Part shown: positions 22,729-31,168 of the stretch, one piece after another
Position numbering within the stretch: position 1 is the first letter of the stretch
How the letters are laid out: the number at the start of each line of letters is the position of its first letter
From: an uncultured Ruminococcus sp.
GTDB lineage: Bacteria > Bacillota > Clostridia > Lachnospirales > Lachnospiraceae
NCBI GenBank assembly: GCA_900541505.1
Contig: UQKK01000034.1
Coordinates: forward strand, 1-34,096
Direction: 5' to 3'
DNA length: 34,096 bases
The notes under the pieces: model-generated
Database searches by the model: none
Seen by the model: only the letters and a program-made list of their open reading frames with translations
What the model was told of the DNA's origin: nothing
Made by a program: the position numbers and the translations under genes

Positions 22729-24267
22729 GTGAGGTATAAAATAACCGGAATTATAGCAGTCATCTGTATGGTTGGCGTGATGTTCGGATTTTCACAGGTG
22801 AGTACGGACAATCCGAAGGTGCGGGTACACCAGCATCTCCAGGAGATTCCACAGGAATGTGACTGCGATAACACGCAGCTTTGCACCCATCTCCCGCTGG
22901 TGGTCATCGAGACGGGCGGAGAGGAAATCCCCGGCGCCATTGTAGGCTCAAGTCCGCAGAAGGATGCCCTGGCAGAGGAAACAGAAGATGCAGAAGGGAC
23001 AGAGGAGATGGAGGCGGAAACAGAAGCGGCAGACGCCGGAGAGGAAGAACACTATACTACGACATCAGACGGCTCGGAGATGCTCTCGGTATCTGTGAGC
23101 GTCATGGACAATCCCGACAAGCGGCATCATCCGGATGATGAGCCGGATGTAGAGTCTTCCGCACTTATCCGTATCAGAGGAAATTCCTCCAGGCGTTTTG
23201 ACAAGAAGAATTATCTCCTGCGTTTTACGGATGAGGACGGCAAGTATCAGGATGAAGAGATTATGGGGATGGACGCCCATTATGAGTGGGCGCTCCATGG
23301 TCCTTATCTGGACAAAAGTCTCATCAGAAACTACATGTGGTATAACATCGCGGGGGAGATTATGGACTATGCTCCCAATGTCCGCTTCTGTGAAGTGATA
23401 CTGAACGGGAACTATATCGGGCTGTATCTGATGACGGAGACCATCACGAATGGGACGGACTGCCGTCTGGACATTTCCGAGCCGGTGGACAATACGACGG
23501 AGACAGGATACCTGCTGAGGCTGGACAGGTACTCCGAGGACCAGCTCAGAAATCTCGATAATTTTACGGCTTACACCTTCAGAAACAATAATCAGATGGA
23601 GATACGCTACCCAAAGAGCGGGGCGCTCACACCGGGGATGCAGCGGGCAATTGAGCAGGAGTTTTCTGACTTCGAGAAGGCAATTTATTCTTTTGATTAT
23701 GATACGGATGACTATGGGTATTGGCATTACATAGATACAGGCTCGTTTGTGGATTATTGGATATTGAATGAGTTTACCTCGAATACGGATGCCGGGAGAT
23801 ATTCCACTTACTTATATAAAGACATCGGGGGACGCTATAAGACGGTCATCTGGGATTTTAACTCTGCGTGCGACAATTATCAGGCGAGCGAGACAAGTCC
23901 GTACACCTTCCACATGCAGGATGAAGTGTGGTTCTACATGCTGATGAAGGATGAGAATTTTACGGAGCGCATCATCGAACGCTACGGGGAACTGCGGAAA
24001 ACATATTTAAGCGACGAGTATTTAGAGAATTACATCGACGAGACGCTTGCCTATCTGGGAGACGCCATAGACCGCAATTTCTCTGTGTGGGGATATACGT
24101 TTGAACTGGAGCTTTTGAGACCGGAGAGCAGGAATATCGAGAGCCACGAGGAAGCGGTCACGCAGTTAAAAGAATATATAGAAATCAGGGGCGGGTGGAT
24201 GGATGAGAATATCGACGTCATCAGCCAGTACAGCCATGCCTCTAAAAATAAGCGGTATAATCACTAA
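22729..24267 (+). CDS. CotH kinase family protein
   Basis: 512 residues from GTG 22729, four bases after the DUF4956 stop. An N-terminal signal or anchor (about 4-23), an acidic low-complexity linker (about 78-106, rich in E/A/T), then a CotH-like domain (about 110-490). Motifs are ALIRIRGNSSRRFDKKNYLL, WALHGPYLDKSLIRNYMWYN, ILNGNYIGLYLMTE and DYWILNEFTSNTDAG with VIWDFNSACDN, which match the atypical kinase core of CotH (ATP and metal binding in DFN/D positions). CotH proteins phosphorylate proteins outside the cytoplasm, as known for spore coat CotH. Here the partner is probably a surface or polysaccharide component. The role is inferred from family and operon. Confidence 0.87.
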   Translation: MRYKITGIIAVICMVGVMFGFSQVSTDNPKVRVHQHLQEIPQECDCDNTQLCTHLPLVVIETGGEEIPGAIVGSSPQKDALAEETEDAEGTEEMEAETEAADAGEEEHYTTTSDGSEMLSVSVSVMDNPDKRHHPDDEPDVESSALIRIRGNSSRRFDKKNYLLRFTDEDGKYQDEEIMGMDAHYEWALHGPYLDKSLIRNYMWYNIAGEIMDYAPNVRFCEVILNGNYIGLYLMTETITNGTDCRLDISEPVDNTTETGYLLRLDRYSEDQLRNLDNFTAYTFRNNNQMEIRYPKSGALTPGMQRAIEQEFSDFEKAIYSFDYDTDDYGYWHYIDTGSFVDYWILNEFTSNTDAGRYSTYLYKDIGGRYKTVIWDFNSACDNYQASETSPYTFHMQDEVWFYMLMKDENFTERIIERYGELRKTYLSDEYLENYIDETLAYLGDAIDRNFSVWGYTFELELLRPESRNIESHEEAVTQLKEYIEIRGGWMDENIDVISQYSHASKNKRYNH

Positions 24268-24359
24268 AACAGGATGCAATTACAGAATACAGTTCAATCA
24301 CAAAATACGATTCCATCACCAAATGAATGGAAAAAGGCGATTGCAGGAAAGGAGGGTGT

Positions 24360-26753
24360 ATGAAAAAATTTATCATTGCGGCAGCCACAGTCATACTGGC
24401 AGTTTTTATCTGGCATACGGCATATTACCGTTTGGGAATTTATATTGACATACATCCGAACGCGCCTGTGGAATCGCTCATGACGGTAGAAGGGAAAGAA
24501 ATATATAGGATAGAGGACGGCGAAAAAGTGCCCTTTGAGATGCGTGGGGTAGACTTGGGGAGCGGCATGCCTGGGGAGTGGTCAACGGACTATGCCATAG
24601 ATGAGGAGACCTATCTGCGGTGGTTTGAGCAGATTCAGGAGATGGGAGCCAATACCATCCGGGTATATACACTTCTGGGGGATGACTTCTACAATGCGTT
24701 TTACGAGTACAATGAGGACAGAGAGGAACCGCTCTATCTCATCCACGGTGTGTGGGTCAATGATTATATCCAGTATTCCCACAGGGATGCGTACGATGAG
24801 GATTTCCGGGAGACATTTATAGATGACTGCCGTACAATCATCGATGTCCTCCATGGGAACAGGACGGTCTCTCTCGGCTATGGTCTGGGTTCGGGAAGCT
24901 ACAGAAAGGACATTTCCCAGTGGGTCATCGGATATATCTTAGGTGTCGAGTGGGAAGATACCACGGTAGCGTACACGAATGAAAAATACCCGGAGCGCAG
25001 CGATTATGAGGGGAAATATCTCTATACTTCACCGGAGGCGACACCTTTTGAGGCAATGCTCTGTGAGGTGGGCGACAAGCTTTTGGAGTATGAGAGCGGC
25101 AGGTACAAAGAGCAGAAGCTTATCGCCTTTTCCAACTGGCCGGATACAGACCCGTTTGTATATCCGGGGCTTTTGACCCAGTATTTCCAGAAATGTGCCC
25201 AGGTGGATGTGGAGCATATCAAAACCAGGGACACCCTGCTGTCCGGGCAGTTCGTCTCCTACCATGTCTATCCGTATCATCCGGGATACCTGGAATATAT
25301 CGAGCACGCGGATGCCCTCCTTGCCGAGGGAATGACAGACCGGGAGCTGGGGGACTATATTCTGGCACAGCTTGAGAAGTCAGGGCGGCTGGAGTCCATG
25401 ACAGAGGAAGAGATAGAGGCAGTCGTCCAGAGTGAGAAGGAAGAGATTTACATCCGCCGTGAGACGATAGACAGGATAGAGGAGCGGAATGCAGAGAAGA
25501 ACGCGCCCTACATTGTAGACTATGTGCGGGACGACTATCTGGACCCGGACGGAGACCGCAACACGTATTATACTTATCTGAGAGTGCTCAATGAATATCA
25601 TACGATGCCGGTCGTCATCTCAGAATTTGGCATCCCCACATCCAGAGGAATGTCCCAGGACGATTTGTCCTCAAACCGCAATCAGGGATTTATGACGGAG
25701 GAGGAACAGGCGGAAGGTCTGGTTGAGTGCTGGCAGGACATTCAGGACGCAGGTTGCGCGGGCGGTTTTGTATTCTCATGGCAGGATGAGTGGTATAAAC
25801 GCACATGGAATACCATGCACGCAGTGGATTTGGATAACTCGGTTTATTGGAGCGATTACCAGACGAGCGAGCAGTTTTTTGGGCTTCTGACCTTTGACCC
25901 CGGCGAGGAGGAGAGCGTCTGCTATGTGGACGGCGATATCTCGGAGTGGGATGAGGAAGATGTGGTCATGGAGACAGAAGACATGTCACTCTCTGTGAAA
26001 TACGATGAGAAATTTGTCTACCTTCTTTTATATAAAGAAGATTTTGATGAGGAGGAAGATACCCTCTACGTTCCCCTGGACATCACGCCGAAAACCGGGA
26101 GTACCTATTGTCAGGAACCGGAAGTGTCCTTTGAGCGCGCGGCGGATTTCCTCATGGTGATAGATGGAGAAACGGACAGCAGAGTGCTCGTGCAGGAGCG
26201 ATATGACGTGCTGCGGGCAATGTACTGCCACGAGATAAATGCTGTCGATGCGTATTTGAACCCGGTGGATGCGGACTCGCCAACGTTTGTCCCCATACGC
26301 CTTGTCCTCCAGACAGCCACCGTGTTTACAACGGAGGATTTTGCCGCGGCGTCTGATACATACGAGACAGGAAAGCTGCGTTACGGGAACGCGAATCCGG
26401 AAGATAAGGAGTTTGATTCTCTGGCGGACTTTATATTTGCGGGGGATTATGTGGAGGTACGCCTGCCGTGGCAGCTCCTGAATTTCTCCAACCCCTCGGA
26501 GATGCAGGTGCACGATGATTACTATGAATGTTACGGCGTGGAGAATCTGTCCATTGATGAAATCTATTTAGGTATCGGGGAGGGCGGCAAAGAGAAAGGA
26601 CGCATCCCCATGGAGGCAGTTGAGCTCGAAGGATGGGGAGAAAAGGTGACTTATCACGAGAGACTGAAAAGGTCCTACTATGTCTTACAAAAGCTGTGGA
26701 CAGAAGAGGCGGATGATATGACAGGAGGCGGCAGCACAGATGTCGGGAAGTGA
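24360..26753 (+). CDS. Membrane-anchored glycoside hydrolase-like protein (TIM barrel plus CBM9-like domain)
   Basis: 797 residues from ATG 24360 (AGGAGGG five bases upstream). A signal anchor spans about residues 3-22. The TIM-barrel region (about 55-510) has GH clan A-like features: MRGVDLGSG at its start, GANTIRVYT, acid/base candidate E197 in GYILGVEWED, nucleophile candidate E422 in VVISEFGIPTSRG, and GGFVFSWQDEWYKRTWN. The C-terminal part (about 525-770) starts with YVDGDISEWDEEDVV and resembles family 9-type carbohydrate-binding beta sandwiches. It probably trims, releases or transfers the polysaccharide made by the glycosyltransferase at 27909, outside the membrane. The exact GH family is not assigned. 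Confidence 0.75.
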   Translation: MKKFIIAAATVILAVFIWHTAYYRLGIYIDIHPNAPVESLMTVEGKEIYRIEDGEKVPFEMRGVDLGSGMPGEWSTDYAIDEETYLRWFEQIQEMGANTIRVYTLLGDDFYNAFYEYNEDREEPLYLIHGVWVNDYIQYSHRDAYDEDFRETFIDDCRTIIDVLHGNRTVSLGYGLGSGSYRKDISQWVIGYILGVEWEDTTVAYTNEKYPERSDYEGKYLYTSPEATPFEAMLCEVGDKLLEYESGRYKEQKLIAFSNWPDTDPFVYPGLLTQYFQKCAQVDVEHIKTRDTLLSGQFVSYHVYPYHPGYLEYIEHADALLAEGMTDRELGDYILAQLEKSGRLESMTEEEIEAVVQSEKEEIYIRRETIDRIEERNAEKNAPYIVDYVRDDYLDPDGDRNTYYTYLRVLNEYHTMPVVISEFGIPTSRGMSQDDLSSNRNQGFMTEEEQAEGLVECWQDIQDAGCAGGFVFSWQDEWYKRTWNTMHAVDLDNSVYWSDYQTSEQFFGLLTFDPGEEESVCYVDGDISEWDEEDVVMETEDMSLSVKYDEKFVYLLLYKEDFDEEEDTLYVPLDITPKTGSTYCQEPEVSFERAADFLMVIDGETDSRVLVQERYDVLRAMYCHEINAVDAYLNPVDADSPTFVPIRLVLQTATVFTTEDFAAASDTYETGKLRYGNANPEDKEFDSLADFIFAGDYVEVRLPWQLLNFSNPSEMQVHDDYYECYGVENLSIDEIYLGIGEGGKEKGRIPMEAVELEGWGEKVTYHERLKRSYYVLQKLWTEEADDMTGGGSTDVGK

Positions 26754-27912
26754 AGTTCTGATATATGGATACGGCGCAGTATGCTTGAGTATGATTGTGT
26801 TCAACATTGTCTACAATATCATACTGAGGAAAAAAGAGCCGGAAACGACCATAAAAGCAGAGCATATAAAAGAGGCACTGCTGAAAAATTACAGTCCGGG
26901 AAACATGCAGACTGTGGAGGCTGGGGAGTGTAAAAGACCAGGGGCCGCGGAGCAAACACCGGAAGCTTCAGCATTTTTAAGGGCACAGGGGTTGGATACG
27001 GGCAGGTCAGAGCATCTGCTTTTGTTTTCCGAGGCGCTCACTTTGCTCGTCGATGAGGGGCAGGAAGATGCGGCGGAGCGTTTTATTAAGGGACTGCAGC
27101 CGCTTTTGCCCGCGCTTGCTGGGGAATATCTCAAGAAGGACAGTATGCAGACCGCCTATTTCGCGGTGTTTCTCCAGAAATACAGGCGGGATTCAGAATA
27201 TGACAGCGTTATTTTGGAGATGCTTTTGCAATATGCGGCGCAGGAAAATATGTACTGCCGCATCAATGCGCTGGATGCCCTCTATGCCATCGGAAATGAA
27301 GAATATGTGGTGAAAGCTGTGGCAATACAGGACAAGATGGATGCCTTTCTTCACGAGAAAGTGCTGACGGAGGGGCTGCTGAGTTTTTCGGGAGACCACG
27401 GGAAACTGATAGAAAAGCTTATCGGGCGTTTTGAGGAGTTTACAGATAAGACTAAACTGGCAGTTTTGAACTATATCCGCTTAAAGTCAGACGGCTGGAA
27501 AGAGTTCATGTTCCGTATTATGACAGATGAGGATGAGGACCGGGAGCTGCGCCTGGCTGCGGTGAGATACTTCGGGCGGTATCCGTGGGAGAGGGCGCGC
27601 GGCGTGCTCATCGGCTTTGCGGTGGATAAAGAGGTGCTTCGCTGGGAGTACGCGGCGGTGGCAGCAGGAGCCCTGAAAGACTACAGCGGGGAAGATGTCA
27701 TATCCGCCCTGAAAAGCGCCCTGTCCAGCTCGGTCTGGTATGTCCGCTACAACGCGGCGGTAAGCCTGGAAGCAAAAGGGCTTTCCTATGCACATCTCAT
27801 CGACGTGATGATGGGGAATGACCGGTATGCCAGAGAGATGATGGAATACCGCCTTGAGGAGCGGAAGCTTATGGAAGAACGAGAGCTTCAGAAAGAGGGG
27901 AACAACAAATGA
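26740..27912 (+). CDS. HEAT-repeat membrane-anchored protein
   Basis: 390 residues, overlapping the previous gene by 14 bases. An N-terminal membrane segment (about 3-28) is followed by a variable linker and then helical repeats (about 85-370) of HEAT/PBS-lyase type, visible in units such as LRLAAVRYFGRYPWERARGVL, LRWEYAAVAAGALKDYSGEDV and VWYVRYNAAVSLEAKGLSY. The C-terminus is highly charged (EERKLMEERELQKEGNNK). Such repeats are protein-binding scaffolds. The position just before the synthase gene, with a four-base overlap, suggests a partner of the glycosyltransferase complex in the cytoplasm. No enzymatic role is seen. Confidence 0.78.
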   Translation: MSGSEVLIYGYGAVCLSMIVFNIVYNIILRKKEPETTIKAEHIKEALLKNYSPGNMQTVEAGECKRPGAAEQTPEASAFLRAQGLDTGRSEHLLLFSEALTLLVDEGQEDAAERFIKGLQPLLPALAGEYLKKDSMQTAYFAVFLQKYRRDSEYDSVILEMLLQYAAQENMYCRINALDALYAIGNEEYVVKAVAIQDKMDAFLHEKVLTEGLLSFSGDHGKLIEKLIGRFEEFTDKTKLAVLNYIRLKSDGWKEFMFRIMTDEDEDRELRLAAVRYFGRYPWERARGVLIGFAVDKEVLRWEYAAVAAGALKDYSGEDVISALKSALSSSVWYVRYNAAVSLEAKGLSYAHLIDVMMGNDRYAREMMEYRLEERKLMEERELQKEGNNK

Positions 27913-29312
27913 AAGATATATATCAGGTGTTTTTCCAATATGTTGGAATCTTCTTCGTCCTTTATCTGGTCGGTTATGCCAGCTTTCTTATGCTGTCTGT
28001 GACAGTGGGAAGTTCTGAACTCTGGGATGCCAGACGACGGGAAAAATTGAAGAATGAACTGATAAAAGATTATTATGTCCCGGTGACGATTGTGGTGCCC
28101 GCGCACAATGAGAGCGTGACCATTGAAGCGACGGTGCAGTCCCTTCTGTCATTAAAGTATAATCTGTATGAGATTGTGGTGGTGGATGACGGCTCTACGG
28201 ACGGGACTTCCGATGTGATGGTGCAGGCGTTCTCTATGAGGCAGATTGCCAGACCCATCCAGAGGCAGCTCAAATGCCAGCCGGAGGAGGCGGTATTTGA
28301 GACGAGGGCATTTAAGGTGCCTATTACACTCATAAAGAAGAAAAACGGAGGGAAGGCGGATGCCCTCAATATGGGTATCAACGCTGCGCGTTTTCCCTAC
28401 TTTATCTGTATGGACGCGGACTCTGTTTTGCAGTATGATTCTCTGGAAAAGGTTGTGCGCCCTGTCCTTGAGGATGACCATGTCATCGCTGTGGGAGGAA
28501 CGGTCCGCCCCTGCAACGGAGCGAAAATAAAGGACGGATATCTTGTGCGGTACGGGCTGCCTAAGAAACTGCTGGCGTGTATGCAGGTACTCGAATATGA
28601 CCGCTCGTTTTTGGCGTCCCGCATCCTGTTTGACAAGTTCAACGGGAGCATCATCATTTCAGGGGCCTTCGGACTGTTTAAAAAGAGCATGGTAATCGAT
28701 GTGGGCGGCTATGATGCGGGGAGCATGGGAGAGGACATGGAGCTTGTCGTAAAGCTTCATGTGTACTGCAGGGAGAACAATATTCCATACCGGATACGCT
28801 ACGCGGCGGATGCGGTATGCTGGACGCAGGTGCCGGAGCGTTTCCGGGACCTTGTAAAACAGCGCAGGCGCTGGCATATCGGGCTGTTTCAGAGTATGAT
28901 GGAGTTTAAGAGGATATTTCTCAATCCCAAGTATGGGCTGGTGGGGGTTGTATCCTATCTATATTTCCTGCTGTACGAACTTTTATCGCCGTATATAGAG
29001 ATATTTGGGGTGCTGACAGTACTGTTCGCGTTTTATGTGGATTTGATTAATGTACCGTTTATGATATTGTTCTTCCTCATATACGCGGTATATTCGGCGG
29101 TGCTTTCGCTGACAGCGTTTTTCTCGCGGGTACATACGGCGGACTTAAAGCTGTCCGCTTCGGATATGCTGAAAGCGGTAGGACTGTGTTTCTTTGAAGT
29201 GTCATGTCTGCGGTTTGCGCTGGCGTGGGTGCGAGTGACCGCGCTGATTGGATACCGCAGAAAGAAGAATCACTGGGGACGCATCGAGAGAAAGAAAATT
29301 AACTTTGATTAG
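27909..29312 (+). CDS. Processive family 2 glycosyltransferase (polysaccharide synthase)
   Basis: 467 residues, overlapping the HEAT gene by ATGA. An N-terminal transmembrane helix (about 10-33) precedes the GT-A domain with PVTIVVPAHNE (58-68), VVDDGSTDGT (91-100), MDADS (168-172, DxD), GEDMELVVK (274-282, ED) and QRRRW (318-322). These D, DxD, ED and QxxRW elements define processive synthases of the BcsA/IcaA/hyaluronan type. C-terminal membrane helices (about 345-400 and 425-450) form the export channel region. It probably polymerises a surface polysaccharide from a UDP-sugar. The sugar cannot be told. No PilZ domain is present, so c-di-GMP control acts at the riboswitch. Confidence 0.88.
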   Translation: MKDIYQVFFQYVGIFFVLYLVGYASFLMLSVTVGSSELWDARRREKLKNELIKDYYVPVTIVVPAHNESVTIEATVQSLLSLKYNLYEIVVVDDGSTDGTSDVMVQAFSMRQIARPIQRQLKCQPEEAVFETRAFKVPITLIKKKNGGKADALNMGINAARFPYFICMDADSVLQYDSLEKVVRPVLEDDHVIAVGGTVRPCNGAKIKDGYLVRYGLPKKLLACMQVLEYDRSFLASRILFDKFNGSIIISGAFGLFKKSMVIDVGGYDAGSMGEDMELVVKLHVYCRENNIPYRIRYAADAVCWTQVPERFRDLVKQRRRWHIGLFQSMMEFKRIFLNPKYGLVGVVSYLYFLLYELLSPYIEIFGVLTVLFAFYVDLINVPFMILFFLIYAVYSAVLSLTAFFSRVHTADLKLSASDMLKAVGLCFFEVSCLRFALAWVRVTALIGYRRKKNHWGRIERKKINFD

Positions 29313-29335
29313 CAAAGAGAAAGAGGGCAGAGGCT

Positions 29336-31141
29336 TTGGCGGCAGAGACAATCTATGTGTCCGGGAATCCGGAACTTTATCCGATAGAGTACTATGACAG
29401 CGCGGACGATACCTTTGAGGGCGCGATACCGGAGATACTTGCAGATTTCGCGGAAAAGAACGGGTATGAAATCGTATATTATGAGGCGGATGGGAAAGAC
29501 CATAGGGAACAGCATTTTAAAAATATACAGACAGATGTTGTCTCCGGTGTGGGAGGAGATTTCCGACCAGAAGGGGAAACGGTCAACATCTTTCTGACAG
29601 AGCAGGGCGGAGAGAACATCTCGTACGGCATCACATTTACGGAGGCTGCGCCGGAGCATTTCAAAGAGGAACTGACAAAATATTTGGAGGGTATCTCAGA
29701 CAGCGAAAAGATGGGGCTTCTTGTGACAGTGGCAAATGAGGAGCGCGACACCAGACCTGTGGCAAAAAGCGTGATTGCCGCAGTTGCTGTGCTGGTTTTG
29801 GCAGCGTGCATCCTGGGGATATTGCTCCTTCGTTTCCGCAGGCAGGCACGTCAGACAAAATCCAGACTGGGTTATGACAGTGTGACAGGTCTGGGAAACA
29901 GGGAGTATCTTGAAAAATATTACAGTCAGTTTATCAATGACCACAACAGGGTCGTGTATTCCGCGTATTATTTCTATGTGGATACAGAACGGCTGGCGAG
30001 ACTGGCAGGGCGGGAAGAAGCCGAGGCAGCGCTTCGGTATGCAGGAGCCGTCCTTCAGGAGTTCACAGGGGAGCTGGACATCCTTGCCCGCGTCTCACAG
30101 GAAGGCATCGTGCTGCTCAAACTGACGGGGAAGGACAGCGGGCACAACGAGTGGCTTGACACAGCGGTAAATAAGATAAGAGACTATTCAAGACAGTTTG
30201 AAAAGCCATATGACATTCAAGCGTGGGCCGGGGTGTACGCTCTGAAACAGACGGACAGGAATCTGGACCTTATCATCGAAAACGCAAGGCAGACTGCGCA
30301 TCTTGCCTGCCGCGAGAATGTGGACTTCCTCATCTGTTCCGATAAAATGCTCGTGCGTTTCCGTGAGGAAAAGGCAATAGAGGGCGATATAGAGAGGGCT
30401 TTGACAAACGGAGAGTTCCAGATGTATGTGCAGTTCTATGTGGAGGCACAGAGCGGGGAAGTGTGCGGCGGAGAGGCACTGACAAGATGGCAGCACCCCA
30501 CAAAGGGGCTGCTGACTCCGGGCGCGTTTATACATATTCTGGAAAAGACAGGATACATCAGCAGATTGGATTATCTTATGCTGGAGCGCGCGTGCGCGTT
30601 TCTGGAGCGGAATTTCGGCAAAGAAGGAGACGGTTTTTTCCTCTCCTGCAATTTCTCAAGAACCAGTTTTACGGCGGAGGATTTTGTGGAGAAGTGCACT
30701 GCCATTATTGAAAAATATGAGTTTAACAAAAACCTTCTCACTTTTGAGCTGACAGAGAGTCCGGACCCCGGAGATACCGCGCAGATTAAGAAGAACGCGG
30801 AGCGGATGAAAGAGTATGGCATCCGGCTTGCTCTGGATGATTTTGGTGAAGGGTTTACATCTCTCAGGGATTTGCTGAATTACCCCATCGATATCGTAAA
30901 GCTGGACCGAAGCATGACAAACAGCATCACAGGCGAGAAGGGACGAAAGATTGTAAAAGCATTGATTCGTGCATGGCATAAAATGTCTGTAAAATGTCTT
31001 GCCGAGGGCGTGGAGGATGAGGAAGTCCTAAGAGTGCTCAGAAAGCTGTCCTGTGATGTGGTGCAGGGGTTTATGTTTTATTATCCGCTGCCCGAACAGG
31101 AGGCGGAACGAACTCTGTCCGCCGGGCGGAACGGATACTAA
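29336..31141 (+). CDS. Degenerate-GGDEF/EAL protein with truncated N-terminal sensor
   Basis: About 601 residues from TTG 29336. The frame opens only at 29309 and has no ATG near it, so the start is uncertain; GAGG at 29323 could serve. The first part (to about 140) resembles a fragment of an extracellular solute-binding sensor (IYVSGNPELYPIEYYD), then a membrane helix (about 145-166), a GGDEF-like domain whose motif is SQEGI (about 254-258, inactive), and an EAL domain with GGEALTRW, FELTES, LALDDFGEGFTSL, IVKLDRSM and AEGVE. The EAL metal and catalytic residues appear intact, so it probably hydrolyses c-di-GMP. No signal peptide is visible, and ALAAETIYV at the start looks like the tail of a lost one. 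Confidence 0.8.
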   Translation: MAAETIYVSGNPELYPIEYYDSADDTFEGAIPEILADFAEKNGYEIVYYEADGKDHREQHFKNIQTDVVSGVGGDFRPEGETVNIFLTEQGGENISYGITFTEAAPEHFKEELTKYLEGISDSEKMGLLVTVANEERDTRPVAKSVIAAVAVLVLAACILGILLLRFRRQARQTKSRLGYDSVTGLGNREYLEKYYSQFINDHNRVVYSAYYFYVDTERLARLAGREEAEAALRYAGAVLQEFTGELDILARVSQEGIVLLKLTGKDSGHNEWLDTAVNKIRDYSRQFEKPYDIQAWAGVYALKQTDRNLDLIIENARQTAHLACRENVDFLICSDKMLVRFREEKAIEGDIERALTNGEFQMYVQFYVEAQSGEVCGGEALTRWQHPTKGLLTPGAFIHILEKTGYISRLDYLMLERACAFLERNFGKEGDGFFLSCNFSRTSFTAEDFVEKCTAIIEKYEFNKNLLTFELTESPDPGDTAQIKKNAERMKEYGIRLALDDFGEGFTSLRDLLNYPIDIVKLDRSMTNSITGEKGRKIVKALIRAWHKMSVKCLAEGVEDEEVLRVLRKLSCDVVQGFMFYYPLPEQEAERTLSAGRNGY

Positions 31142-31168
31142 AGTGTTCAGGGAACAGGAGGTATTTGA

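Noticed and set aside
29876..30170. Active diguanylate cyclase domain in the EAL protein
   Set aside because: The GGDEF position reads SQEGI and the surrounding residues are degenerate, so only the EAL activity is supported.
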